A program made the position numbers and the translations under genes. 64,000 bases of DNA from Conchocele bisecta (taxonomy: Eukaryota > Mollusca > Bivalvia > Lucinida > Thyasiridae), in the NCBI GenBank assembly GCA_029237695.1, contig CM055277.1:42318242-42382241 (forward strand), in the 5' to 3' direction. Within the stretch, counting starts at the first letter, position 1; the number at the start of each line of letters is the position of its first letter. The notes under the pieces are model-generated. The model had not been told where the DNA came from and ran no database searches. It saw nothing but the letters and a program-made list of their open reading frames with translations. Shown piece after piece: positions 49,711 to 60,893 of the stretch.

Positions 49711-50370
49711 CAAAGCTCTAGGTAAGCTGATATTTGCTTAAATACCAAATACCGGTAAAAATTGGCAAAAAAACAATTGAAATCAGAAGTAGAGACAGGG
49801 CCTGAAAATAGCACTGGTCCGAGGTCCTGTACCTCCAAATTTTAATGTTGGACCTTTGTAATTTACAAGCAAAAATTCAGCCGGACCTGTGATAAAATTG
49901 AAATTGCGATCATCATTCATTGGCGATGCTAAATCTGTTCTGATTATCGTCGTATAAGATAATTTTTGGTGACACAGTCGAGTATTTACACATGGTGTGA
50001 CGAGTCATTTAGAATGAAACGGACACATATTTCTAAAGTTTTTCTTGTGATTATCCTCGGACCTTAAAAAAAAATCCTCGGACCTTTCACTTTTTTAATT
50101 GTTAGGTCCCGGACCTACTGGTAAAAGCTGCTATTTTCAGGCCCTGAGAGTATCATACAGCAGAAAACAATAAACAGACCACAAATATAGCATATTTTTC
50201 TTATTTTCCATGAAAACACATCTTGGTATTTCCAAAGAGATGCCAATACATGTTTTCATTTTGAAGCAAACTATTCAACAATTGCTGTCTGTTGATGTGT
50301 AAACAGTAACTAGTGTGATTTTATGTTATCCAATTAAAATCAAAATCGATGAAATAATGAGAAAGTTATG
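49711..50370. mobile_element. Type B CAGAGCTCCAGATAAG-family MITE, split by another MITE
   Basis: Left part 49711-49795 and right part 50147-50370 together match the type B interior (AAATACCAAATACCGG..., CAATTGAAATCAGAAG, ACAATAAACAGACCACAAATATAG). Terminal repeats are eroded. Confidence 0.65.
49796..50146. mobile_element. 351-bp MITE, CAGGGCCTGAAAATAGCA ends, nested
   Basis: Perfectly matched terminal words CAGGGCCTGAAAATAGC and GCTATTTTCAGGCCCTG. The interior has paired GGTCCGAGGTCCTG / GGTCCCGGACCTAC words. It interrupts the type B MITE between AGTAGAG and GAGTATC; an undisturbed copy of the host repeat reads AGTAGCGAGTATC at about 18204-18216. Confidence 0.8.
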
Positions 50371-50444
50371 ATGAATACAATACCAGAGTCGAGGCCAAAA
50401 CACACAATTTTGCTGCCCACATACCCAAAACACGCACCAGTAGC

Positions 50445-50730
50445 CGATTTCATCAACATTGCAAAGTATACTTTAGTAGCAAAGTATACTTTGAGGGAGC
50501 AATTTTCAATTTTATGATAAATTTATTAATTTTTATTATACTGAATTTATTACATTATCACAGCCAATTTGGCTGTGATAATGTAATAAATTCAGTATAA
50601 TAATTCTGCATACTTTTAATCATGAAATATATGCATTTGTTAGTTCTATATGAAATAATGCTTTTCGGGAAAAATAAATGATTTCTCCCTCAAAGTATAC
50701 TTTGCAATGTTGATGAAATAGGCTACTGCA
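50445..50730. mobile_element. MITE with CAGTAGCCGATTTCATC ends and a long perfect hairpin core
   Basis: Ends CAGTAGCCGATTTCATC and GATGAAATAGGCTACTG; subterminal CAAAGTATACTTTG words repeat on both sides. The core at about 50536-50602 is a ~31-bp hairpin of TTATACTGAATTTATTAC and its complement around TTGGCTGTG. A related but different element is at 58330-58672. Confidence 0.75.
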
Positions 50731-50789
50731 CACATCTTGATTCCCTCTGGCTCGGATGTCAAAATATTATATTTCAATTATTGTCGGAG

Positions 50790-50985
50790 GGATGGGCTGT
50801 GTGGCCTAGGCGTTAGAACACCTGACTTCCAATTCACATGTTATGGGTAACCTTGACTAGGGCATCAAAAATACTTTCATAGTATTTCCATCCCACTTGT
50901 CTGTCGGATGAGCTTTTAATATGTGGTCTGACCTGAGCTGTTGCTGGGACATTAAAACCATTCACTTTCACTTTTCAAGCGAGTT
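50790..50985 (+). mobile_element. tRNA-derived SINE fragment
   Basis: TGGCCTAGGCGTTAGAACACC resembles a pol III box A region; a weak box B-like GGGTAACCTTGAC follows about 45 bases later. The tail GCTGTTGCTGGGACATTAAAACC resembles the tail of the unit at 52374-52560. Confidence 0.5.
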
Positions 50986-51094
50986 CCAACCGGACAATAA
51001 TTGACATATATTTGGACATCCACTCTTTGCCCTGGCGCCAGTGGCCCCAGTGGGTGGGGAACGTTTATTTGAATAATTTTGGTACTTGAATTTT

Positions 51095-51345
51095 TCAGGT
51101 ATGAAGGAACACCAGAAATGAAACAGACACAATAAGAACAAGTGCTAACATTTATAGCAATGCTATGGTGAACTTGAAATGGCCACTACACATCTACGTG
51201 AGACGATAATCATTGAGGATCTCTGTCAACTGTTGAGCATATTAAAGTGCAGGAAATTCTATTGTCCTGTTCTTGTCTTATACTTCAAGTAAATGAAGGA
51301 ACACCAGAAATGAAACGGACACAATAAGAACAAGTGCTAACGTGT
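51095..51345. repeat. Direct repeat ~193 bp apart
   Basis: GAAGGAACACCAGAAATGAAA-type segments of about 50 bp at 51102-51150 and 51295-51343 are nearly identical (one differs by CAGACA versus CGGACA). Confidence 0.65.
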
Positions 51346-51530
51346 CTTCACAAAAATGACATAAGTCTGTGCCAAACTCCCTGCACCACCAAATGCAGCT
51401 CATGAAGACTCGTTTGCTGCGCCATATTTCATCAAAATCCGTTGCATATATAGGAAAATATCAAATAATACTTACTTTGGAGTGGGTGACGTTGTTGTTG
51501 TTGTAACCACGCGATCATGCACCTTGTAAT
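51346..51530. repeat. Second copy of the 3490-3990 dispersed repeat
   Basis: CTTCACAAAAATGACATAAG, ACCACCAAATGCAG, TTTGCTGCGCCATATTTC and TCAAATAATA follow in the same order as at 3855-3985. AACCACGCGATCATGCACC closes it, as at 5230-5252. Confidence 0.6.
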
Positions 51531-51599
51531 TGGATGTGGATTTGTTTCAGTGATTGGCAACATGGCATCACAATGTTACATTGAAAAACTGAGCAAACT

Positions 51600-52215
51600 A
51601 ATTCTTCACAATAAAGTATGTCATGAATAGATCCATGCAACAACAGAACTCCGAGAACTATTGAATGTGAAAGCTGGTAACATTGCTACATACAACAACA
51701 GAACTAGGAGACAAACTATTGAATATGAAAACTGGTAACATTGCTACATGCAACAACAGAACTAGGATAAGAACTACTGAATGTGAAGTTGTAAATTGTA
51801 TGCTGTAAATGGAGACAACACCCGCCATGTAGAACAGAGCATGGTCTCATACTTTTGCCTTGATTGATGATTACTTTTGTGAAATCCAGTCCTAAAACTT
51901 CTAGTGTGTTTATAGAACTCCGGAGAACTTTGAAAACCTTCATAATATTTGTATGCTGTAAACGAAGATGACACGTACAATACAGCACAGAACATGGATT
52001 GGGCGAAACATAAATGATATCCCAGCAAAGTCTGAACTGACGATCCTGACACTTGTGTCTTCAATTGATTACATTTGTGTAGTCCGGTCCTCAAACTTCC
52101 AGGGTTCTGGAACATTGAAAAACTACAAAAACATTTTACATTGGTATGCTGTAAATGAAGATGATGTATATAATGCTGTCTTAAAAGATGATTACATTTG
52201 TGAAGTCTGGTCCTA
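51600..52215. repeat. Imperfect minisatellite-like tandem repeats
   Basis: AACAACAGAACT(A/C) ... GAACTATTGAAT-type units of about 60 bp occur three times from 51635 to 51782. Larger units marked by GTATGCTGTAAA(T/C)G(A/G)AGA occur near 51790, 51952 and 52146, with GATTACATTTGTG repeated. The open frames here have a repetitive origin. Confidence 0.55.
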
Positions 52216-52364
52216 GGCTTGAAGTGTCTAGATGTCGGGAGCAGTTACCTTGCCAGCATTGCTTCTGTGTGTCCGGCGTAATTCTGGCACCGAAACACTG
52301 GTTGATAAATTTGGTTATCTGTATGACATTCCATGAAACTTATTGTACGATGGACTCGTACTCG

Positions 52365-52560
52365 ACAATCTCGTGGGACAGATTGTGGCCTAGTAATAAA
52401 GCACATGACGTCGAATACCGGAGGTAATGCGTTCAATCCCCGCATTGCGCAAGAAAACTTTTCAAAGTGTTCCCATCACACCAGTCGTTCGGACTTGAAA
52501 CAGAGGACCCGTTTCTATATGATGATTTTAGCTGGGATGTTAAACCCTTTCACGTTTGAG
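52365..52560 (+). mobile_element. tRNA-derived SINE
   Basis: GTGGCCTAGTAATAAAGCAC (box A-like) is followed at about 45 bases by GCGTTCAATCCCCGC (box B-like), spacing like a tRNA. The 3' part includes GCTGGGATGTTAAACCC. No tail or target duplication was established. Confidence 0.6.
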
Positions 52561-52991
52561 AAACCTGTCGTACAGCGTATGTAAGATGTCTTTGGAATGT
52601 CTATAGAGTTCTGCCCCTGGGATGTATACTGTGAAGTTTCTGTGGGGTTTGTTTTGGGACAGCACAGCAGAATGGTTTGTGATTTTCCGACTCGGTAACA
52701 GTTGAGCAAGAAGGATATTACCGGTAACTACAGATTATACAGATCCGACAACCAACTTCCTGCAAGCGGTCAAGTAAGAAGTATAACCCTTAGAATGGGT
52801 GAAATGAAAATTGTCGTCTGCTGTTGTTTTATATTTTGTTCTTTTTCTCGATAAATAACATGGTTTGTCTAAAGTGCTGCCAAGCTATGTTTTTGCTGCA
52901 AAACTATGGTTTTGTTTATGGAAATTAAAAAATAAACAGCCGACAACAAAATTTAAGTTGAGCCTGTGTAGAAAGGCCCGCTACAGTATAG

Positions 52992-53329
52992 CAGAGCTCC
53001 AGATAAGGTGCGTATTTTATGCACTTATTTTAGCAGAATACGCATTGATTATCAAAAATGGGAGTACAAAATACTCGCAGCAATGTGAAAATACGCATTG
53101 ATTTTCAAGTTGAGTAGTGAAAATACTGTAATAAAGTTGAAAATTTACTTAGTTCAGCTGCAAAAAGCAGCTCAAATAAGTGAATTTTTTAATTTGTTTT
53201 ATTTTTTATCATTTGTTCCCTATTTAATAAGGAATAAAATCAATTATGCATTTGTTAATGTAAAATATGCATTAAATTTGAAATATGGGGATATATAGTC
53301 TCTAGATACAAAACTTATCTGGAGCTCTG
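52992..53329. mobile_element. MITE of the CAGAGCTCCAGATAAG family, type A, both ends present
   Basis: Ends CAGAGCTCCAGATAAG and CTTATCTGGAGCTCTG are perfect inverted repeats. Interior agrees with 884-1203 over nearly all of its length. This is the best reference copy of type A in the window. Confidence 0.88.
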
Positions 53330-53439
53330 GTAGAGTATAATCTGGCCTTTCTTCACAGATCATCTGTTAGTATGTTTGCACATATATTTGTGACTATGAC
53401 AGGGGTTGGACTTATTGCTGTTGCCCTTTACGACAAGTG

Positions 53440-53640
53440 TTAAATTTGATCAGTCCACGCATCAGTCTGATCAGGCTCTGCACTGTTCACACGCACGGTC
53501 TGATCAGGCTCTGCACTGTTCATTTTTCAGTGAGTGAAATGCTTGCTTGTAGCAAACATAGATCCTTATCAGACTCGAGTGGTCTGGACAGTGCTATCAT
53601 TAACGCATTCCTTTCCAAATACACCTTTACGGTATGAAAT
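53440..53640. repeat. GATCAGGCTCTGCACTGTTC repeat
   Basis: GGTCTGATCAGGCTCTGCAC occurs twice 43 bp apart, then AACATAGATCCTTATCAG. Related words (CTGATCAGGATCTGCAC) are in the element at 54078-54349. These belong to a dispersed bivalve-type MITE group by appearance. Confidence 0.5.
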
Positions 53641-53838
53641 TTACTATTTTATTTTTGTTTTTGTTATTTATCCATGAAAGTATATGTTGTGACCACTCGT
53701 TTCAACTGTCTCGACGACACTGTTCAAATGGCGGTCGCGACGATTAGAAATTCTCCCTCGAAGTGAACGTAACTAGATAAGTTCACTTATCAATGTTTGT
53801 GAAATGGGCTAGACTTGTCATAAGATCCAATATCCTAA

Positions 53839-54049
53839 CCCTTAGACCGCTACACACAACAATTATTTCTCGATAAAAACATGGTTTGACAGCACTTCAG
53901 AATCATTTCCAATGGAAATGATTCTGAAGTGCTGTCAAAGCATGTTGTAAGTTATTCTAAAGTGCTGTCAAAGCATGTTTTTGATAATCAAAATTGAATA
54001 TAGAACATAAACAGTAGACGACAAAAAAATGAAGATTGCGGTGTAAGAG
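53839..54049. mobile_element. piggyBac-like MITE, TTAACCCTTAGACCGC family
   Basis: CTAA (mutated TTAA) at 53835-53838 and TTAA at 54050-54053 flank ends CCCTTAGACCGCTA and GCGGTGTAAGAG. The AGAATCATTTCC hairpin core matches 15838-16062. Confidence 0.72.
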
Positions 54050-54077
54050 TTAATGATGGGCCCATCCTTACAAATAC

Positions 54078-54349
54078 ATACATATGTGGATGTGACTGGA
54101 GAAATGGGGATTATGGGTTTTGCGACCATTGCAGATCCAGATCAGCCTGTGCATCCGCAGATGCACATGCTGATCAGGATCTGCACTGTTCGCCATTTCA
54201 TCAATGAACCATCCGTCGTGCGTCTGACGAGCAATATAGATTGTTATCAGGCTACAGGAGACGGCTATTACTGTAATTAGTATTTGATCAGGAGCTACAC
54301 AGGTCACTAATCCCATAAGCCCCCTTTCTCCAGTCACAGCCACAAATGT
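54078..54349. mobile_element. MITE with TGTGACTGGAGAAA ends
   Basis: Inverted ends: ATGTGGATGTGACTGGAG at the left and CTCCAGTCACAGCCAC at the right. The interior carries GATCCAGATCAGCC and CTGATCAGGATCTGC. The frames on both strands are shadows of the palindromic ends. Confidence 0.65.
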
Positions 54350-54688
54350 TAATGATTATCTTTTTGGGATTCGTACCTGGTGCAAGGCATCCTTACTACA
54401 ACAGACCACTTGTCCACTTGTCCATTGTAATTAAGGGTGCCTGGCACCAGATCAGGACAGTCTTTCAGTGCTTAAAGTTTTTATTGTAATTTCCTTGGTG
54501 AATGTGCACTGCTCCACCATCCACATTACAATATGTAATGTATACAAATTGAATGGATGCAAAACCCCAGTCAATCAATATTTAAACTACACAATGGGAG
54601 TTGCCCAGGGTGCCCTATTTAGAGAAGTTTCATTGTAACTGACATATTTGACTACTGAAAGACTGCATGTGCTTCGCGACCATTTTAA

Positions 54689-54925
54689 CCCTTTCAACCC
54701 TAAGGAACTGGAATGGACTGATATGCTAATGTTCCGACCAATCCAATGGTCACAAAATGATTTTCAGATTCATCCATTTATGAAAAGGGGGTGTTTTTGT
54801 TCTCAAAAATATTAAAATTATTTTCAAAAAGTGTAGATCCTGATGAGACGGCTCGTTGCGAGCCGGCTCATCTGGATCTGCACTTTTTGCATAAACTGAT
54901 ATAGCGGGATTTCGGGTTCAAAGGG
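54689..54925. mobile_element. piggyBac-like MITE, TTAACCCTTTCAACCC family, full copy
   Basis: TTAA at 54685-54688 and 54926-54929; ends CCCTTTCAACCC and GGGTTCAAAGGG. Core GATCCTGATGAGACGGCTCG and its complement. Same family as 1-160 and 56710-56951. Confidence 0.85.
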
Positions 54926-54945
54926 TTAATTTTGAATAACATTAA

Positions 54946-55299
54946 AGGTACATGATGGCCACTCAGTAAGCACAAACTGTTCTTTATGGGAATTAAATAA
55001 GTGTACATTGAACTGTGTCACTATTCCACCAGTTCTAAACATTACCAGTGCCCGCGATACAGATAAAAGCATTTAGTAATATTTATTTTACTGATAGTGA
55101 CGCGCGGTGGTATCGGGCTATTTTCATATGCATATGAGGCATGATATTTTTTAATTATTTATACTAATTAAATGCGTCAACTGATTATAAAGTATGATAA
55201 TTGCACATCAAAAAATAAATAGAGAGTTTAAATACTAATGTCTCTGATGATGTCTCTGATATAAAGAACATTATGTGCCTACTGAGTGGGCATGTACCT
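54946..55299. mobile_element. MITE with AGGTACATG ends and TTAA flanks
   Basis: TTAA at 54942-54945 and 55300-55303; ends AGGTACATGATGGCCACTC and GAGTGGGCATGTACCT, with AACTGTTCTTTATG / ATAAAGAACATTATG further in. A lone end of this family (GTGGGCATGTACCTTTAA) is at 44931-44948. Confidence 0.78.
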
Positions 55300-55634
55300 T
55301 TAAATAGTCGGATACAATTTATTGTAGGAAACGCATATTGATACATGACTGCCGTTGTTTGACACCGCGTCGTGTTCAAACGTACAGCGCATGCTGTTTG
55401 ACCATGGCTGTAGACAATGCTCAATGCATAGACAATGCGCCATTACGCGTCACCAAACTAGTTCACAACGGTGACACTGAAATTTTAAAATTGATGCGAC
55501 TGCATCAAGCGACATGTACTGCGGCCCCGGAACATGTATGTGTAAATCAGCTGTTTGAGTGGAGCAGATTATCAAAGTACCGAAAGAACTGCATATATGC
55601 TCATATTGCATGATATTTCCGACGGAAATGTAAC

Positions 55635-55765
55635 AATAACGTTTGAACATGTCCAGCCGTGTGTAAACGTTTGCCATGGCACTCGGGCCTACGGCCTAGG
55701 GGTTCAAACAGTTCCCTCGTGCCACGGCAAACGTTTACCAACGGCTGGAAATTGTCGAACATTAT
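55635..55765. repeat. ~50-bp-arm palindrome
   Basis: CAGCCGTGTGTAAACG(T)TTGCCATGGCAC and GTGCCACGGCAAACGTTTACC...CGGCTGG are inverted around GGCCTACGGCCTAGG. Directly abuts the MITE starting at 55772. Function unknown. Confidence 0.6.
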
Positions 55766-55771
55766 ATTCGA

Positions 55772-56318
55772 CAGAGCTCCAGATAAGGTGCGTATTTGCG
55801 TAAATACCCAATTAAAATTGCCAAAAACCCAATTGAAATCAGAAGTAGTGAGTATCAAAAAGCAATGAAAAATTTGTGGTATCTTTATCATGCTACAGAA
55901 AACAATAAACATTCCACAAAATAGCATATTTTCTTATTTTTCCATGAAAACACATCTTGGTATTTCATTAGAATTGAGACAATTCTAATGAAATAGCAAG
56001 ATGTGTTTTCATTTAGAAGCAAACTATTCAATGAGTGCGGTCTGCTGATGTGTAAACAGTTGTGTGATTCTATTTTACACAATTAAAATTTTGAAATACC
56101 CAATTGCTTCAGAAATGATGGAGTGACAATACACAATCAGGGATTCCGCTGGGGAAAATAAAAAAATCGCCACTTCAAAAAATTGGCGATAAAAATTTCG
56201 AAAATATAAAAATAAAAATAAAAAAAAATTATTTTTTTTTGTTTGGATTTTTTTCTCGAAAATTGTAATTTTTATCGCCAATCCCTGCTCAATTACTAAT
56301 TCCTTATCTGGAGCCCTG
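55772..56318. mobile_element. Type B CAGAGCTCCAGATAAG-family MITE with nested insertion
   Basis: Ends CAGAGCTCCAGATAAGG and CCTTATCTGGAGCCCTG. Contains the AATTGAGACAATTCTAATGAAAT palindrome near 55970-55995 and is interrupted at 56137-56286 by another small element. Confidence 0.8.
56137..56286. mobile_element. ~150-bp AT-rich MITE with CAGGGATT ends, nested
   Basis: CAGGGATTCCGC at the left and GCCAATCCCTG at the right, with paired AAAATTGGCGATAAAAATT / AATTTTTATCGCCAA words. The flanks CACAAT and CTCAAT look like a short target duplication: the uninterrupted type B copy at 57878-58195 reads ATACTCAATTAC (minus strand) at this place. Confidence 0.7.
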
Positions 56319-56705
56319 TTTAATATCTGGTTTCCCACAACAAAGGGTGTCCAATGTTTATGGTTTGTACGTTTATCGCAATAACAATATATTTGGACAC
56401 AATTTATTTTGGGACTATAGGGGCTTCCCAAAAACAAATGGTGCCCGAATATTTAGGTCATTATGGTATTATCAGAAGCACATCAAAATTAAACATGGTG
56501 TGTTTAGCTAACCCATGGAAGTCTATGGATGCACGACTTTTTGTTTATTTTTTTTTTCTCTATAAATTTACATGTATGGTAGAGCTGTGATGATTCTTAT
56601 GTGCTGCCAGAATTGTTAGCAATTGAAGCGGTCAATGGAAGGACTTAGCCCCTTTCTTCCACTGAGCGCATCAGTTTTGAAATCAATGTAGAAATTAAGA
56701 CTTAC
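56319..56705. other. Gene-free stretch
   Basis: No recognisable gene or repeat. Mixed sequence with one short frame that lacks motifs. Confidence 0.45.
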
Positions 56706-56709
56706 TTAA

Positions 56710-56951
56710 CCCTTTCAACCCTCAGTAACTGGAATGGACTGTGATGTTATTTTCCGACCAATTAAATCATCACAAAATGATTTTCAGACTGTCCATTTAT
56801 AAAAAGGGCGTGTGTTTTTTTTCCTAACTAAAAATATAAACAATTACTTGCCAAATGTGCAGATCCTGATGAGACGACTCGTTATGAGCCGGCACATTTG
56901 GATCTAAACTGTTTGCAAACATCACAAAAGAGGTCTGTAGTTTTGAAAGGG
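56710..56951. mobile_element. piggyBac-like MITE, TTAACCCTTTCAACCC family
   Basis: TTAA at 56706-56709 and 56952-56955; ends CCCTTTCAACCC and TTTGAAAGGG; GTGCAGATCCTGATGAGACG core as in 54689-54925. Confidence 0.82.
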
Positions 56952-57004
56952 TTAATCTTGAATTTCGGCAGACCATGCGTTCATGGTTTTTCTACAGATA
57001 AGGC

Positions 57005-57715
57005 CATTTTTTTTTTATTTGTTGGTTTACAGATCCGCCGACCCGATTTTTTGACAATGTGGAAATTTTTTTGCTGTGCCGAGAAAAGTAAGTGGCGGAA
57101 ACAGGATCTTAGCAGCAGCGACAACAACAACAACCTGTGAATGGACGATTCGATATATCTTCATGATTGAATGGTTGGGTTGGCAATTCTTCTTCTTTTA
57201 ATTACGCAGAATCTTCTACATAAGTTGCTCCAAGTTCTTCAATATTTCAACACATCATTCATTGGTATGTGTGCTACACCTGCCTTGTCATACTTTATAT
57301 TACCTTGACCTTCTGACCTTCACAGTGCTGCTGAAAGGACTTAGCAATTTCGGTTAACCAGTTTGTCACAGTTTCTCAAACTGGCCATAGCATCTACATA
57401 GTTGCTTAACTGCTTCAATATTTCCATACTTCATTAATTTGCATGTATGCTACACCTGCCTTGCCATACTACATATGACCTTCACCCTTTGACTTAACAC
57501 TTTTGGTTCACCCGTTTGTCACAGTTTCTTCAATATGCCGCCGGTGGCATCTGCGTTCAACAGACTTTTTTTTTTATATCCCCGACCGACCCAACCCTGT
57601 GCCAAAAAGAATAAAAAAAATGAAAAAACTTTTTTTATTTTTATTTTTTTCCTACCGACCGACCTGATCTCGCGGAAAAAAAATCCGTAAACCAACAAAT
57701 AAAAAAGAACTGGCC
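57005..57715. mobile_element. ~700-bp element with TTTGTTGGTTTAC inverted ends
   Basis: GGCCATTTTTTTTTTATTTG then TTGGTTTACAGATCCGCC at the left; the complement (GTAAACCAACAAATAAAAAAG, AACTGGCC) at the right, with GGTCGG-type words on both sides. The interior 57200-57560 contains the GGTTAACCAGTTTGTCACAG words shared with the Helitron-like fragments at 4786 and 42095, given twice. Confidence 0.55.
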
Positions 57716-57877
57716 TAAAATGAGGCATATATTGATGTACATGTATTTTACACCATTATTTTAGCTGAATACCCATTGATTTTCAAATACGGGAGTACAG
57801 AATACTAACAACTGTTTGAAAACACTCGTTAATAATCAAAGTTTCAAACTGAAGGAGTAAAACGCTCAAATAAGTTG

Positions 57878-58195
57878 CAGGGCTCCAGATAAGGAATTAG
57901 TAATTGAGTATTGTCACTCTATCATTTCTGAAGCGATTGGGTATTTCAAAATTTTAAATGGGTAAAATAAAATCACACTACTGTTTTTTATACATCAGCA
58001 GACAGCAATTATTGAATAGTAATGAAATACCAAGATGTGTTTTCATGGAAAAATAAGAAAAATATGCTATATTTGTGGTCTGTTTTACAATAAATTTTAC
58101 ATTGCTGTTTAATAATCACTACTTCTGATTTCAATTGGGTTTTTGGCAATTTTCATTGGGTATTTAAGCAAATATGCAGCTTATCTGGAGCTCTG
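57878..58195. mobile_element. Type B CAGAGCTCCAGATAAG-family MITE, inverted orientation
   Basis: CAGGGCTCCAGATAAGG start and CTTATCTGGAGCTCTG end. Interior is the reverse of 18128-18453. Free of the insertion present in 55772-56318, so it serves as the empty-site reference. Confidence 0.8.
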
Positions 58196-58329
58196 AGTTG
58201 AACAATCACTTATATGTGTTTGCTTTGTTGCTGCTCACGTAAGTGAACTTTAAAATTTGCTCTTTTTGCTCAACTACTCTATTTTGTGTAGGAAAAACAT
58301 GTGATAAATTCAGTAAGAGCTATTCCAGG

Positions 58330-58672
58330 ATTGAGGTACTGTAGCCGATTTCAACAAAATTGTAAATGTATACTTATCTAGCTAAGTATTCTTGGGAGTA
58401 ATTATTGTTTAACGGTTTTACGTAAAACAATAAATTATCCCAAGAATACTTAGCTAGAAAGATAACATTTACAATTTTGTTGAAATTGGCTACAGTACCT
58501 CAATGGAAAAGCTCTTACTGAAATTTATCACAACAATTATTTTGTTTAGTAAATATTAATTAAATTTAATTATTAATGAATTTAATAATTAGAATAATAA
58601 AAAATTACTCCATCAAAGCATACTTAGCTATATAAGTATACTTAGCGATTTTGGTGAAATCGGCTACTGGAA
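58330..58672. mobile_element. Nested GTAGCCGATTTCA-family MITEs
   Basis: GAGGTACTGTAGCCGATTTC and GAAATTGGCTACAGTACCTC are inverted at 58335-58503, with AGCTAAGTATTCTTGGGA and its complement inside. A third end, GAAATCGGCTACTGG, is at 58657-58671, suggesting one copy inserted within another. Confidence 0.65.
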
Positions 58673-59364
58673 CATGGGGCCCGGTTTCACTAAACTTTAT
58701 ACGATAAAAATGTTCGTACAATGATTTCTATGAATTTTCTTCACATTAACGCGTTTCTCTATTGCTACCATTTTGTACCTACGCGGTCATGTCTTTAAAT
58801 GTAGCACACCCATCAAAGATTTTCCAAAAATGGAATATGTTAATGAATACTTATCTGTTTTCACTGAACGTTTTTTATTTATATAAAAAATCTACAGCTG
58901 GTAGAATCGCTCGACAATCAGCGAGTAGCTAAGGTACCTGCTTGTCGTTTATCGAATCGACACAAAAGAAAATTGATAACGACTCGTGGACATTAATACG
59001 TGTACATACGGTGGGTATCTACCCATAAACCCCTGCGCCAACAGGAGTCCGTCATTTTAATAATTATTATTGTTACCCTTACCCTTGCAGGTAAGTATTC
59101 ATTAATATAAATTTTACATTAAACACTTTCCATATTAATTTCATACTGTACGCTTGTTTTCACTAAACACTGAATGTGTCCATTGATGAGGAGGACTACA
59201 TTAACTGGTCCCATAGACATCTACACATATACTAGATGTGAGTGCAAGAAAGTGCAGTTACTGGGATAAAAACGTAGTAGTATAGATTAGCATAGAACGC
59301 CTTCCCAACAAGGGAGTAATGGGAAAAACAAAAAACAAACATAAATGGTTGAACTAATATATAC

Positions 59365-59762
59365 CCAGTCTTCACGAAAAACTTTTCAAACCACTGGCCC
59401 TCCAGGCCAGTCAACTTCCCAAAGTTACTGGCCTGAACAAAATGTTACTGGCCCGAAAAATTATGCGGTACTATGTATAAATATAATATCATAAAAGTAT
59501 ATGTATATGCTTGTATACATTAGTAGCTGTATAATAAGAATAAAAACAAGTCAATATAATGTTGTTTTAATGATTGGTCTCAAGATATCAATGTTTTATA
59601 AACTAGATCTTCCGACATCTCCATCTCGTCATCATCTCTGGATTGGTCATCATCGCTCTCATCACGGTCACTCTGACTCGATACCTACCAGGGCTTCTAA
59701 AATTTCAGAATGCCAATCGGTCCAGACGTAATTAATTGTCTGCCCGAAGGAGTCGGTAGTGC

Positions 59763-59800
<38 letters not shown>

Positions 59801-60700
59801 TTTTTCCCCCCCCCCCCCCCCCCCCCCCCCCCCCACCCCCCCCCCCCCCCCCCCCCCCAAAGTTTTTTTTTTATTTGTTGACTCCCTCCCCCTCTTCAGA
59901 AACTGAAAATCTGTCGGCTATTGGGTGCAGACAAAATTAGATTACATCTCGCCTCCATAGCTTGGCTAAGTGTTTTGCTTTCTGCAGTTTGTCTGAAGCG
60001 AAGACACTTTGTGTAAACATAGAAAATATACCTTTTATGGTCAATGTACTATGTTTATCGATTTTTGTAATGGAAAAGTCGTGTTTGAAACATTTAATAC
60101 ACACAGGCTCTGCGATGCGATGTCATAAATCGGCTATTACATCAATTGAACACACAAAATAAAATAGTTAATCAAGTTTTAAAATGGTAATAATTCTGGT
60201 GTACCAGCATACACAAACAATTATTAACTGTTAGGGAAGCAAGATAATTGTATTTTTCTAGTAAATAACGATAATATCAACTAGCCACAAATATAAAGAG
60301 GTAAATGGAACAGCCGTTACCTGGCAATTGCCAGCTGATCAGGTTAATGACCGGACAATGTTTGATTTTGGGAGTCTAAATTGAGTCTGAATTGACTGGT
60401 AATGTGTGCAGTGCTTTTCTTATTTGTGGCTGTGACGATGATAAGACTGGTTGCCGGTCGTATGCTCCAAATGTTACACAAGAACGTGTTGAATATGAGG
60501 AACGTGCTACTGGGGACCAGTTTACGATGCTTCCTGATAGAAAATAATAAACAAGACGAATTGGGTTTCTCATATTCTGAATTATGCTGAAAATTTCTAC
60601 TGGTCTGCCGGGCCTGCCAGCTTCTGAATTTTACTGGCCCGCCGGAAATTTTACTGGCCTCGGGCATCGGACCAGTGGCTAAATTCGAAGACTGCATACC
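59365..60700. mobile_element. ~1.3-kb element with CAGTCTTC...CCACTGG inverted ends
   Basis: CCAGTCTTC and CCACTGGCCC...AGGCCAG at the left, CGAGGCCAG-type pieces... ACCAGTGGC and GAAGACTGC at the right. Many TTACTGGCC(C/T)G words are inverted between the ends. The frames inside are not coding. Confidence 0.5.
59764..59858. repeat. Poly-C tract of nearly 95 bases
   Basis: Almost pure C interrupted by one TTTTT and one A. Length is unlikely to be reliable. Confidence 0.85.
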
Positions 60701-60774
60701 ATGCAATCAACCCTGTAAGTCTGTGCGTTCGTCTCCCCTCCTCTGTTCCTTGACTACTCGATTGTTCCCATTTT

Positions 60775-60893
60775 TGTCGCGCCTGCTTTAGCAAAAGCGC
60801 GACTATAGTCGGCGCTTTTTCCGTCGTCGTCCGCGTCGTCGGTTTTTTTGTAAGGCAAATGTGTTAAAAGTTTTAGTTTTTTTCACAACACGG
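60775..60893. repeat. Hairpin end of an unclassified repeat
   Basis: GCTTTAGCAAAAGCGCG and CGGCGCTTTTTCCGTCGTCG words can pair; GTCGTC runs follow, as near Helitron-like ends elsewhere in the window. It truncates the RNase H relic. Confidence 0.35.

Noticed and set aside
52365..52440. Possible functional tRNA gene
   Set aside because: Box A/B-like words are present, but no acceptor stem or cloverleaf could be paired; fits a tRNA-derived SINE head better.
59710..59940. 76-codon frame that is mostly proline
   Set aside because: It is the poly-C tract translated; no codon variety and no start context.
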